The notes under the pieces are model-generated. The model was not told where the DNA came from. It did not search any database and worked only from the letters and a program-made list of their open reading frames with translations. Below are positions 11,978 through 21,920 of a stretch of 30,758 nt of DNA, one piece after another. The DNA is from Sperchopsis tessellata (lineage: Eukaryota; Arthropoda; Insecta; Coleoptera; Hydrophilidae): contig JAWQRN010000365.1 in the NCBI GenBank assembly GCA_033557685.1, positions 1-30,758 of the forward strand. Direction: 5' to 3'. A program made the position numbers and the translations under genes. How positions within the stretch are numbered: the first letter of the stretch is position 1; each line of letters opens with the position of its first letter.

Positions 11978-12178
11978 TCACATGATGTTGTATTCTGAAT
12001 ATTCTAGGGCCTTCTTTGTGTCTACGAACACGTGCCTCGTAGCGTTGGCGGTTTTTGGTATCCGATTTTTGTTGGTCCTTCCAGAGTGCTCGACTGGCGC
12101 TTGACTATGCCGCTCTTTTCCACACCTGTAGCATTCCATAGTTTTTAACTTCCTTTTGTGGGTACGCACTTCGTACAA
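11978..12178 (-). pseudogene. gag: gag zinc-knuckle fragment
   Basis: This minus-strand frame contains CYRCGKERH, the start of a CX2CX4HX4C retroviral-type zinc knuckle that binds RNA. The final Cys is not at the expected spacing: Val lies five residues after the His. The finger is therefore probably broken by substitution or indel. It sits between the capsid-like region and the protease remnant, as expected for Gag nucleocapsid. Confidence 0.65.
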
Positions 12179-12189
12179 TTCAGCTTCTT

Positions 12190-12975
12190 GAAGTGGTCAT
12201 ACTTCTGTTGTTACTTCTCTATCGGTTATGTACAGCTTCAAATTTGTGAGCTGTACACACGGCTTCCACATATTTCTTTGTGGACCATTCTGAATTGCTA
12301 GTGATATTTCCGGATCTGTAAGGCCATTCATAAACATGTTCACTGAAATTACAAACATGGTATCTTCTTATAGATTTCCGTAGCTAAGTCTGAAGAGTAT
12401 ATCGATGTCGGCTTCATACCGTTAGTTGGGCTTGGTACATGGGCTTCTAGTGGTAGTGATTCTTGATTTTAGGGCCTGTACCAGAGTTCCAAAATTTTAC
12501 CTACTGCTCTTTGACATATTATGCAGGTCATAGAGTGCCTGACCTTGTAAAGCTTTGGTAAGGCTAGTTACCTTATTTGTGTCATTTCAGTCAATATATT
12601 CGGCAACCATTTTAAATTGATTTTTAAAAAAATATCATCAAATTTGGACACCTTTATCCTTTGCGAACTTACCGATGTCTCCTTTCCAGACTCTATACTC
12701 CTTCCAGAGTATTATCATTTCCAGATTTTTGTTTACGGACAAAACTTTCATGTCCAACACCAAAGTTTGGTTTCTAAACTTATACCAGCCTCTGTCCAAT
12801 TTTTGTTTGAAATATACTGGATTTTTTTTATTAATTCTGGAATTTTCCTATAGTTTACTTTCTAAACTTCTAGAATTTTCTTCTAGTTTGCTTTCAAAAT
12901 TTCTAGAATTTTCTACCAGCCTGTGTTCAGTTTCTTGTCCCAAAAACTCTATAATATTCTTGATATAATCTGGAT
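12190..12975 (-). pseudogene. gag: gypsy gag remnant with coiled-coil repeat
   Basis: The N-terminal part (12945-12840 read backwards) encodes near-tandem ESKLEENSR heptad-like units, consistent with the charged coiled coil found at the start of some arthropod gypsy Gag proteins. A stop interrupts the second unit. Further on, the MVAEYID / WNDTNKVTSLTKALQGQA segments (about 12615-12540) match the conserved capsid region of this Gag type, joined across a frameshift. Additional stops follow before the zinc knuckle. The role in an intact element would be capsid assembly and RNA packaging. Confidence 0.7.
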
Positions 12976-12989
12976 TGTACTTTTTGTTT

Positions 12990-13345
12990 ACTCTTTAATT
13001 ATTTCTTTAAACTGCAGACCATATATCACTTTAATGTTTTTACGTGTTCACAAATAACAGTTAGATAAGTTTGAAATGTATTTACTTTAAAGTGTTTAGT
13101 TTATATTAATACAATGAATAATTATACAACTGCATTCTAATGGTTATATTCAACACGACGCGTCTATAACTTTCACTGTATATCGACTGTTTCTCAGGTC
13201 GGGTCCGCTTCGCTGTTATATCCAGGCGAGAATTTTATTCGAGAGATCTAGACGACTCTTGTTTGCTCTGGATTGGACGAGGTGGGCCAATTCTCTTACC
13301 GGTCGAGTGCAGACTAGATTATTCTAGATTTTCGTAAACATATTC
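12990..13345 (-). mobile_element. possible 5' LTR or leader of the gypsy element
   Basis: This sequence lies exactly where the 5' LTR of the minus-strand gypsy element should be, immediately upstream of gag. Its part at 13155-13330 is clearly GC-richer than the surroundings and contains an AATAAA-type signal on the minus strand. I cannot find its partner at the truncated left end, nor define TG...CA ends or a primer-binding site, so the call rests on position and composition only. Confidence 0.3.
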
Positions 13346-13689
13346 ATAGTCATTTCGAATATTCTGTATTGGTGGTAAAACGTGACAAGAATATTGTATA
13401 CTACTTATATACCATCTAATAATATTTAGCAATGTAGAACTATCGTCGAAGAGAGAAGTTATTGCTCTATATAAAGTGTTATTCCGTCAATTTCTCAATA
13501 CGAAATTATAAGGCAAGAAATATCTTGTACAAATGATATGTATGCTGTATTTGGAAGTATAATGCTCATGAAACTAACATATTAATTTTGGCATAAATAG
13601 TATTACTACGGTAAGCTTGATTAATGCGACAATGCGAAAAAAAGTGATAATGTCGAACGTTCAAGAAGTTTAGGTTATATCATTAGCTT

Positions 13690-14330
13690 CAATCGGTTTG
13701 AAACCTGGAATGCTTGGGTACCCCATGAGTTATTTAAAACATTGTTACAGATTCAATGCATCAAATAGTTTTCAGAAAAATTTTAATGCTTTGCAATTGA
13801 ATTAAATTCATATTTTGGATTCAAGCTTTCTGAAAATTTAGAGTCTTGACTTGAGAATGAAAAAGGTGCCCGTGAGGTTAATTCCCAGACTGTTTTTACG
13901 TTTGGGTAGAAACTGTACAAAAAAATATATTTTCTAAGAAAATTTTGCAAGAGTTTTAGATGTCCTCTTTTTTCCAGAATTATTACTCGGTATGAGACTT
14001 GGGTGCATCTCTGGTACCCGTTTTCTAAACAGAAATCTATGCAGTGGGTTTATGATAGATTTCCATCCCCAAAAGAAAGTAAAAAATAATTCAAGAAAAA
14101 ATGGTAGTCGTTGTTATGGATGCTGAAGGAATACTTACCTAGGGAGATTACTGTAAATAAGGAAGCAAATGGAAATAAATTTCAAACCTTGAAATTGTTT
14201 TGGAGGAACGAAGTTCATATTCTTATTAGTAAATGGATATGTTGTTGCACGACAATCGTTAGGTTCATATAACAAATGATTATTGGTTCAAAGAATTAAT
14301 TCAAAACCATCAAAATGTATTTTGTTTTAA
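13690..14330 (+). pseudogene. mariner transposase remnant
   Basis: Scattered in-order mariner motifs are visible on the plus strand. These are WVPHEL (about 13715-13735), the conserved box before the catalytic domain, and ETWVHLWYPFSKQKSMQW with PSPKE (13992-14080), matching the GDETWV....KRQSMQW...SPPPKK block. MDAEGIL (about 14118) and LLHDN (about 14243) correspond to WD.EGI and the LHDN box with the second catalytic Asp. In the first block the catalytic Asp of GDET reads Tyr, and stops and frameshifts occur throughout. The last catalytic Asp was not found. It is an old, dead mariner copy; terminal repeats were not recognised. Confidence 0.8.
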
Positions 14331-17300
14331 TTAGTTAAAGCTACTGTAGAAAAATATTTTACATGGTACAAACAGTTCCACTAGAAACTTATGTAATACA
14401 GAAAAATCTGTATGTAAAAATAGCATCAGGGTGATCTATGCTAATAATTCTGTAAAAATTGTAATGTTACAAAGATCAAAATGTACACATTTTTATTGTA
14501 TTAAACAAAGGAAACAGATACAGCATTTGTGGTTGGTTCATGGAGTTCAAAGGCGTAACAGTTTAAAACATACGGATGATTTAACTAAAATAATATGCGT
14601 TCTTGGTTTCCGTCTAAGCGATCGTAAAAGTACATAAAAACGTCCATGTGGATGTAAAATGTTCGGTTAGTCATAAGTGCGATATTTAATATGTTTATTC
14701 CTCTTCCTACAGACAAACATAGGTGTAGGTGTGAAATATGTGGCAAATTTCTAAAGCAGCTATGTTCTCAATATTGGAGTTGTTTGCTGGGTGCTATTAG
14801 AGCTTGCAATATCCATCAATTCCTCAAGTTCCACGCACTTTAGGAAACTAATTTTATTTTTGCATTATATTAAAATTGTATATTGTTTTTGCTTGGATCA
14901 ATTGTAATGAGTATTTTTTTACAAAAACATGTATGCATGCTTCATATAATTGTAGATGTATGTCGAATATGCTTACAAGCCCTTTTAGTTTTAGGTTTGC
15001 TTGTAATTTTACATATCGCACGTTTTTTGAGCTGCCTATATAAATATGATGGGAGATCGTTATAGAAGAGGGAATGAAGTCATACATCATTTTCTTATGT
15101 TTGAATGAAAGTAAAATAAGAAAATGTTGACGATATATATATATACCTAACCAGCTTATAAGATATAAATTTACAAACGTTTGTAGTGGCTTTCATTTGA
15201 AAACGGCCGCATCTGTCAACTAATCATTGACAAACAGTTTTAACTACGCTATCGCGTATTGATGATAACGGTAAGGTAATTTATTTATAAATTACCAAGA
15301 AAGTGTATTTTTTTTCGTGGAAGACCTTGCCCAATCAGGTACAAATAATCAGAATGTTTGTTATTGTATATCTATTTTATATCATAGATATAAAAAAAAA
15401 ATCTCTGATAATTTATTTCTCAGCGATACAGATCTTGGAGACCTGTTATTTTCACAATAAATTAAGATGTGCCCAATTAGTCAAAGAAAATTTTCATAAA
15501 ATGTTACGACTCTATTTTATACTTTCTTGATCTGATATATTTTACTGCTTGGTTTCGGTTAATTTTTGCCCTAGCAGTATTTATTAAAGTAGAGAAGTTT
15601 ATTTCAGTTTTAAATAATAAATTGAATGAGAATATTATAAGTACTAATCTACAGACGAGCTAAGGGTTACAAGAACTCTGAGGTGTAGAAAATACTTCTG
15701 TTCTGATTCATTAAACGAAAATCATTGGTTTTTAATACGTTTTTACACATTTTTTTCTTGTGTATGAAACCAGTGGCATATCGACCAAATGCGTGCTACG
15801 TTTGTCGCTTCATTGCCAAATCACTAATCAATAGTCGATAAACTGGTAATTTTCTAAAGTAACTGCTTTTACAATTTCTTTGCAATTAACTAATTTATAC
15901 CGCAAAGGTTCACTTAAAATGTTTTACTAGTATAAAATTAAACTGTATTAATTTTTATATTTAAGTATTTTTACTTTATTTTACGGAGTAAAAGTACTAA
16001 GTAATAATAAAAATTTTAGACATCAGGATGTTTGAAAATTTCCGTTCTGGGGTCTCCTGAAACCAAAAACATTGTTTTTGAAATGATGTGGATTTGTCTA
16101 CCTGTGAATCTATTTGTGGACATTTTAGCGCGCAAGCGGTTTGTGTTATGTAGATGAAAATTACCATATAAGTTTTTATCAATACTTATGAGATTCCTGC
16201 GATTTTTACTTGGTAGTACTTTCTGTCAGTCTGTCCATGTTGAACAACAATTCTAACTTTTGGTAGACATTTGCTTGAAGAAAACTTAACCTTTTTCACA
16301 CAGAAGAAAACTATTCAAAAAACATGGCCTAAACTTGTACGGGATGGGTGGAGGAATAACGATGGAAATATTATTGAGATTTTACGTCATCTGTCTAAGC
16401 ATAGTGGCGATTTCAAATATTATATTACCTATACTTGTCAATTTGACTTAATTAAAACTAACTGTATTTATGAATATGGAACTCTTCGACTAGCAGCCAT
16501 TATAAACCTATCCTACAAAGACAAAATGAATTGCATTAATTTACAATAAATGGTAATAATTGATCCAAACCTACCAAAAATGTGTGTATATACAGTGCAA
16601 CGATAGCCTCACTAACTATTCGTTTCAGAAAACTATAGTATATTAAAGGAAAAAAAAAACATTTATATAATAAAAACTAAATGTATTTATTGCCTAAGGC
16701 AAAACGTTAAAATACAAGTTATACATTTAAGAATAGTTAATAATAGTCAAGACTACAAAATTTAAAATTCACAGTTCAGCCATTGGCATCGCTCACTTAC
16801 AAATTGAATAACTTAATATTCGAATAGTGTGACCCCAAAATCTAAAATGATTACTGTACTTATCATGGTATTTTTTTCACTACAACTGTGTCCATGTACA
16901 GGATATATTATGGTGGTGGGTTAGTATAATAATTATTTTTAGAATGTGATGCAAATGTCATGGCAGTAAGGTGAGAAAAAGTAGTCACGTAACAAGTGAA
17001 CGAGCATAGAATGAAATAGGCGTGGGCGAAAATGTGGTGTATTAAAAAGCAACGCGCGATTTAGAGCAAATGTGTGCTATTGGGTGGGCAATCAAAACAA
17101 ACAAAATTGTTCATTTTAGCGGTATATTTCACACGGAGAAAGTCTGCACGACTAATGGAGATTTGTAACATTTTTTTATGTATCTTTAAACTAACTAATG
17201 CATTGATCAATTTTTTCTTTTTTAAAACCACACAAACATAAAACTTAACTCTATTACGTAAAATAATTAAAGCAACTCATTTATTATGCATTCCTACATG

Positions 17301-17560
17301 TTACTTTCATCTAATTAACTTCCACAGCTTTACTTTTTTACTAAATTATCTAACATGGTGACTCATATATTGAGGAGCAGTCCATTCTTAAGGGATTTCT
17401 TCTTTAATTTTTGTTTTATTTATGCAATATTTTAGGAGCAAAAAGTACACTGATTAATGTTTTTAATAACAAAAAAATCAGAAATTGATGGAACAAGTAG
17501 ATTTACATAAATAACTTGGGCAGATATATATTGATGTGTAACCTGCCTAAAAAGAATACC
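14331..17560. other. non-coding AT-rich stretch, no gene recognised
   Basis: Several frames of 60-92 codons occur. The longest (16271-16549, plus, 92 codons) contains no motif I recognise and no splice or promoter context to support it. A lone (TA)5-type tract lies near 15136. Otherwise nothing was identified in this 3.2 kb. Confidence 0.5.
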
Positions 17561-17563
17561 TTA

Positions 17564-17806
17564 ATTTCTTCAGATTTTTTTTTCGCAGAGGACATTATAA
17601 AGACATGTAGCTCTCAAAAACTGCTAAGTATATACTAATGTATAGCTCCCATAAGTGCTGCTCAGTCCAATCTATACCTAGCGCTTTTGAGAGATACATG
17701 TCTTGATGCCCCTGCAACGGTGGACAAATCGTAGGCAGAAAGAAAGACCACACACTGATATTTCCTGGAAATCCTGAAGATATCTACAGTAGCCGTGGTT
17801 GTCTAC
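17564..17806. mobile_element. foldback element, copy A (left arm deleted internally)
   Basis: The right part (17683-17806) reads GAGAGATACATGTCTTGATG, then GCAACGGTGGACAAATCGT, then TTTCCTGGAAATCCTGAAGA and CCGTGG. This is near-identical in order to the right arm of copy B at 21826-21920. The left part holds CTTCAG, then jumps to a GACATTATAAAGACATGTAG segment, as if the arm centre were deleted. Between the arms lie AGCTCTC-AAAACTGCTA and AGCTCCC-ATAAGTGCT, matching the short internal units of copy B. No open frame of note is present; it is probably a non-autonomous foldback or MITE-like element. Confidence 0.7.
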
Positions 17807-17980
17807 GAATAAAATTAATATCGGAATGATCAGTACAAATGGTATTAAGCCAACTACTAATATTGTGTTAACTCGAAAATTTTAAGATAAACGACACATA
17901 AAAAGTACATGTAGTTTAAAAATAGATTCATATATATTACTTTACTAATTGTCCTTTTTGGGCACTATCACTACACTTAC

Positions 17981-18018
17981 GTGCTAAGATCGTTTCGGGA
18001 TCGAATCCCTTCTTCAGA
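17981..18018 (-). ncRNA. hammerhead-like terminal hairpin of the PLE (minus copy)
   Basis: The minus strand reads CTGAAGAA, then the hairpin GGGAT-TCG-ATCCC, then GAAACGATC. The CUGANGA box, stem II and GAAA box of a hammerhead are all present, with one extra A before stem II. The same motif with a compensated stem (GGGA-ttcgg-TCCC) closes the plus copy at 20403-20432. Hammerhead motifs are documented in PLE terminal repeats, which supports the reading. Confidence 0.65.
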
Positions 18019-18219
18019 CTGTCAGCCCATGTTGGTGGCCGATAGAACACTGGAGTGTAACTTCTTAACATGTATGTGTTTTTGATAGGTATGCAATAGG
18101 GTGGTTTGGGTAGGGGCGGATGTGTATATTTGTCGGCCAGATGTTAATTCATCGGACTAGGTGTGTGTTCTACATTTATAATAGTCTTTATAAGTGATAT
18201 ATTGTGATGTATTATCTGG

Positions 18220-18530
18220 TCATTTAGCACTTCTGGGGATTTGTATTTTCGTATTTCTATTTGCTCTTGGGTTGTAATATTTGTGTGGGTTTTTTATATT
18301 TATGACTGTCATTACATTAATTATGGTATCCATTGAATGTTTATTTTCTAACAGGTGTTGCGCAATGGTTGAATGGTATATGTGGGGTTTTTGAGAGGCT
18401 TTGAGGTGTTCATTGTATCCTTGATAAAATGACTTTGTTGTTTTTCGTATATACAAATGTTTGCATGTGGGACAAGTTAGTTTGTATACGCTGGATTTTG
18501 GGAAAATGTCAGTGTTATTTGTGTTTGGAC
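18220..18530 (-). pseudogene. PLE GIY-YIG endonuclease domain (minus copy)
   Basis: The reading DIFPKSSVYKLTCPTCKHLY, then IRKTTKSFYQGYNEHLKAS, QHLLENKHS, fits the PLE GIY-YIG endonuclease, which nicks target DNA to prime reverse transcription. It shows the CxxC-like Cys pair upstream, the YIG position (here YIR), the Arg/Tyr-containing helix with YNEH, and the downstream AEHL..N.H motif (here AQHLLENKHS). This is the best-preserved coding part in the window, 78 codons open from 18456 to 18220 with more homology upstream. YIG to YIR would probably damage the fold. Confidence 0.85.
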
Positions 18531-18559
18531 GGAATGTATTGATTGTGTTATTTGTGGTT

Positions 18560-19075
18560 CTAAATGTAATTATGGCATCATGCTGTTTAAAAAGTGTGGT
18601 AATTCTGAATATTTCGGGACCAGTGTATGTAAAGGTATCATATATTGTTGATGGTTGTCGTGTTTTTTGGTATTTGTTTGTGGTATATTTGGTTTGTTAT
18701 TGTATTTATGGGGTATACGTTATTTTTCGCTATATGTTCTAGTGCTCTAATTTCTTTTTGGTATGCTTGTTCTGTGAAAAGGGTGGTATTTAATCTGTTT
18801 ACTAGTGAGTTGAAGCAGGCCATTTTATGTTGTTTAGGGTGGTTGGAAAAATTATGTATAATTGCGGCTTTTATTGTCAGTATTATTTTTTGTTCAAATA
18901 TCTGTAGGAATATTTCGGAGATGATGCTGGAGGGGGGGAGCCCATGGCGAGTTCGTATTTTTGTATGTATATTTTCTTGTTGAACTGAAAGTAGTTTTCA
19001 GCGAGGATGATAGTGAAGAGTTTTATTATCAGTTGTGTTTTGGGCATATGTTTTTATTTAGTCATGTTTTGAGGA
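18560..19075 (-). pseudogene. PLE RT remnant (minus copy)
   Basis: Reading 19075 to 18560, the pieces are TLIIKLF-like sequence, YFQFNKKIY.QKYELAMGSP, SSIISEIFLQIFEQK, then HNFSNHPKQHKMACFNSLVNRL, ALEHIAKNNVYP, and TGPEIFRITTLFK near the linker. AMGSP.S.I.SEIFLQ is the RT motif before the catalytic box. The next expected box (Y/F-x-DD) and the following FLDLTI region are missing between FEQK and HNFSNHP. A 7-G run at 18931-18937 shifts the frame within the MGSP motif. The RT cannot be functional. Confidence 0.85.
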
Positions 19076-19189
19076 ATTTTATATGTTGTGAGGAAGCGTG
19101 TAATTGTTTTAACCTGTTAATGAAATTATCAAAATTAAACCGAAATCAAATCACAGACATATGTACAAAATAAGATATAAAAATCAAGT

Positions 19190-19880
19190 TACAAGCTTAA
19201 CAATGCCATCATAACAAAAGCAGGCAAAGACAACACATTAGTTATCATGGACCAGCTGATGTACATTGACAAACAGAAACATTCATGAGATGGCAGCAGC
19301 ATAATAAACATAGACCCCACGTCAAAATTCTATAAACAAATCGATCAGATAATAACCGAACTCGAAATCCCAAGAAACCATAAATATCTATTTCGCAACC
19401 CGAACCCACGTGCACCAAATATGAATGGACTACCCAAATTACATAAACAATCTACCCGTATGTGACCTCCGCCCCTGTCCATGAAATCTCTAAATACTGT
19501 GCTCAAACATTCCGAGAACTACCAAATTTGCCTAATAAATAAATCATCAAAAACACAATAGAAATAGCCGAAATTTTGCAATCAACTAAAACTACCCCTT
19601 TTACAAAAATAGTTTCCTTTTTCATCACAAATGTATACACAAACATATCTATAAATGAATCCCTCCAATTAATAGAAATAGCTCTACATCAAAACAATAC
19701 TCCCATATCCAAAACACTGATAATAAAACGCTTAACTACCATCCTTGCTCAAACTAATTTTAGCTCAACAACAAAATATACATACAAAAAGACGGACTTG
19801 TTATGGACTCCTCCTTCTCCAGCATCATCTCCGAAATATTCCTACAGGCATTTGAACAAAAAATAGAACCACAAATAACA
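19190..19880 (+). pseudogene. PLE RT remnant (plus copy)
   Basis: NAIITKAGKDNTLVIMD (19197-19250) is the ADKGN..VIMD start of PLE RT. IDPTSKFYKQI and a GLPKLHK motif (about 19430) follow, then a stop shortly after. VSFFITNVYTNISINE (about 19613-19665) is the SFDV.NLYTNIP motif A, with the catalytic Asp replaced (FFIT). DGLVMDSSFSSIISEIFLQ (about 19793-19850) is the next RT motif, with MGSP changed to MDSS. After FEQK the sequence jumps directly to the pre-endonuclease linker, so the Y/F-x-DD box and thumb are deleted. Several frameshifts are present. Confidence 0.85.
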
Positions 19881-20200
19881 CAATCAATACATACCGTTCA
19901 AACACAAATAGCAGTGACATTTTCACAAAATCCGGCGCATTGCTCCACTTGCAAACATTTTTATATAGGAAAACAACAAGGTCAATTTATCAAAGATACA
20001 ATGAACACCTCAAAGCCTAGTAAAAACTCCACATATACCATTCAACCTTTGCACAACACCTGTTAGAAAATAAATATTCAATGTTTACCATAATTAATGT
20101 AATGACATTCATAAATATAAAAAACCCCACACCAACATTACAACCCAAGAGCAAATATAAATATGTAAAACAAATCTCCAGAAATGTTAAATGACCAGAC
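19875..20200 (+). pseudogene. PLE GIY-YIG endonuclease fragment (plus copy)
   Basis: The segment aligns base for base with the minus copy through the linker, ending TFSQNPAHCSTCKHFYIGK, which keeps the Cys pair and an intact YIG. Beyond the YIG it degrades: the YNEH and AQHLLENKHS positions are recognisable only across frame changes. Compared with the minus copy, roughly the stretch from FEQK to the linker is absent, a larger deletion than in the minus copy. Confidence 0.75.
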
Positions 20201-20400
20201 AATACATCACAATACATCACTTATAAAGACTATTACAAATTCGGAACCCACACCTAGTCCGAAGAATAAACATCTGGCCGACAAACATACACATCTGCCC
20301 CTACCCAAACCATCCTATGGCATATCTTCCACAAACACATACTTGTTAAGAAGTTATACACATAACGCCAGTGTACTATCAGCCACCAACAGGAATAGAC

Positions 20401-20445
20401 AGCTTGAAGAAGGGATTCGGTCCCGAAACGGTCGTAGCACGTAAG
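20401..20445 (+). ncRNA. hammerhead-like terminal hairpin of the PLE (plus copy)
   Basis: The sequence reads CTTGAAGAA, hairpin GGGA-ttcgg-TCCC, then GAAACGGTC and GTAGCACG. It is the same structure as at 17981-18018 on the other strand, with the CTGA box changed to TTGA. The tail AAGTGTAGTGATAGT following it is shared exactly with the minus copy. Confidence 0.65.
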
Positions 20446-20516
20446 TGTAGTGATAGTACCCAACAAGGAAAATTAGTAAATTAAAAAATAATGGCGCACG
20501 GACCAATCAACTTCAA

Positions 20517-20517
<1 letters not shown>

Positions 20518-20568
<51 letters not shown>
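20518..20568. repeat. (TA)n microsatellite
   Basis: Uninterrupted TA tract immediately downstream of the plus-strand PLE tail. PLE copies and TA-rich targets are often associated, so this may be the insertion target. Confidence 0.97.
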
Positions 20569-20570
<2 letters not shown>

Positions 20571-21505
20571 AAACTATAGTATTTAATATGTTTGTTATTT
20601 ATACCATACCAAACACCTCTAAGTTCATCTAGCGATATTGTGCTCAATATACAACAAGATTTCACCCATGACAATATACCAAAAAAGGGAATTTGATAAT
20701 TGTTGAGGTACACTATTGCTGAAACTTTTTTTTTAAACATACAGGGTAAGGCGATGGATTGAAGAGTTACGCTTTAACATACATACATAACAAGCTACTG
20801 TATATTGATGTAAAGCGTAACTTAACTACATCAGAAGAAAAGTCACTTATACCCGGCAGGAGAAGTATATTTGCCAATGAGTAGGCAAAATCAGGCAGTA
20901 GTGGGTTCTGATATATTGATATGGTAGGTGTTATCGGACTCGTCCCTCAGAGATATTTTTGCCGAAATTTTAGTTTAGAAACATATAGGGTAATTGGCAA
21001 TACCACAATACCTTTTCATTTTGTTGGCGACTAAGGCCCAACGTAGCTGTATATTGGAACCAAAAATCAGTTTTCGCTGCCGACAAATAGGTGTAAGAAT
21101 ATTTGAATTTAAGAACCAATGAAATGTACAGATAAAAAAAGGAATTATTGGAAATTTTGTCTATCGTCCTTACAAACAACGTCTATAATATCTATTATAA
21201 TGTAAATTTCTTTTCGATCGGGCGGATTACAGATAAGTTAGGGTACTAAATAGATAGGGAACAGCATAACATTAACCTATACTAATTTGAAACTCCAATG
21301 CTTAATGCCTTTATATCCTTTCTATGAAATAGCGATATACGATCTATTAATATATTTAAGCCATCTTTGACACCTCTAAAACGTTAATAACTAAATACTA
21401 ATTTACATTTATATTTAAATTTTCTGCAATTTCTGCAGCGGGATTATCTAGTGGCAGTTCTATCATACAATATATCGAACATCATTTATACTTATATTCA
21501 CTGCT
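20569..21505. other. non-coding stretch, no gene recognised
   Basis: Only frames of up to about 70 codons occur here, with no recognisable motif. The sequence 20761-20830 contains AACATACATACATAACAAG and a repeated GCGTAAC/GTTACGC word pair (20768-20776 and 20815-20823), a weak inverted arrangement only. Confidence 0.5.
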
Positions 21506-21920
21506 TAGACTTCCACGGGCACAGTAAATATCTTCAGGTTTTCCAGGAGATAACCGTGAGTTGGCTTTTGTTTTTGCTGACGTTTTGTCCACCGTTGCAG
21601 GGAAGATCATTAAGACCTGTAGCTCTTAAAGGTGCTAATTATAGATTGCCATGCAGCTCTGAAAAGTGCTAGATATAGGTGCCGACCAGCTGTAAAAAGT
21701 GCTAATAATATAATATGATATAGCTCTCGCAAGTGCTAGTCAAGAAATAAAACTTGTGAGAACTACATGTTATTCTATTATTAGCACTTTTTGGAGCTGA
21801 TTGGCACCCTCATGTAGCACTTTTCAGAGCTACATGTCTTGATAATGTCCCATGCAACGGTGAACGAAACGTCTGCGAAAACAAAACACACGGTCATCTC
21901 CCGGAAAACCTGAAGATATA
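21506..21920. mobile_element. foldback element, copy B
   Basis: The arms are inverted repeats of roughly 100 bp: 21527-21628 begins ATATCTTCAGGTTTTCC and ends GACCTGTAGCTCT, and 21826-21920 is its diverged reverse complement. A left extension TAGACTTCCACGG is also found at the outer end of copy A. The core (21629-21825) holds about four units of AGCTCT/GTGCTA type pointing inward from the left, then two units in inverted orientation from the right. No coding capacity is seen. It is probably a non-autonomous foldback transposon; the family name is unknown to me. Confidence 0.75.

Larger units (their letters stand above)
10440..12975 (-). mobile_element. Ty3/gypsy-type LTR retrotransposon, degenerate and 3'-truncated
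   Basis: Read on the minus strand, the fragments occur in the order coiled-coil gag, zinc knuckle, aspartic protease, RT and RNase H, with sequence breaking off just after the RNase H C-terminus near 10440. That domain order is diagnostic for Ty3/gypsy retrotransposons. Integrase and the 3' LTR are missing. Many frameshifts, several stops and at least one large internal deletion (within the RT fingers) make it non-functional. The pieces are described separately below. Confidence 0.85.
17938..19105 (-). mobile_element. Penelope-like retroelement, 5'-truncated copy (minus strand)
   Basis: The minus strand encodes, in order, the C-terminal part of a PLE reverse transcriptase, the linker, a GIY-YIG endonuclease domain, a 3' UTR and a terminal hammerhead-like hairpin. 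It is an inverted copy of the element at 19110-20475: the 3' UTR, the hairpin and the AGTGTAGTGATAGT tail are nearly identical between the two. It lacks the N-terminal RT motifs (5' truncation near 19100) and the block expected to hold the RT catalytic Asp pair. The opposite-strand frames 18461-18742 and 18645-18983 are shadows of this copy. Confidence 0.9.
19110..20475 (+). mobile_element. Penelope-like retroelement, 5'-truncated copy (plus strand)
   Basis: The plus strand encodes RT N-terminal to middle motifs, a truncated linker, a GIY-YIG fragment, a 3' UTR and a hammerhead-like hairpin with tail. The 3' part mirrors the minus copy at 17938-19105. The 5' end begins abruptly near 19110, beside the 5' end of the other copy, so the two elements are head to head with tails outward. 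A (TA)n tract starts 43 bases beyond its tail. Confidence 0.9.

Noticed and set aside
16271..16549. 92-codon plus-strand frame as a possible small gene
   Set aside because: No recognised motif, no supporting neighbours, and a length expected by chance somewhere in 30 kb on six frames.
17999..18010. GATCGAATCCC resembling a tRNA B box
   Set aside because: It is the stem-loop of the PLE hammerhead-like motif; no tRNA structure surrounds it.
18645..18983. 112-codon plus-strand frame resembling a hydrophobic membrane protein
   Set aside because: It is antisense to the PLE reverse transcriptase on the minus strand; T-rich antisense of AT-rich coding sequence looks hydrophobic.
20513..20740. 75-codon minus-strand frame ending in a Tyr-Ile repeat
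   Set aside because: It is an artefact of the (TA)n tract at 20518-20568.
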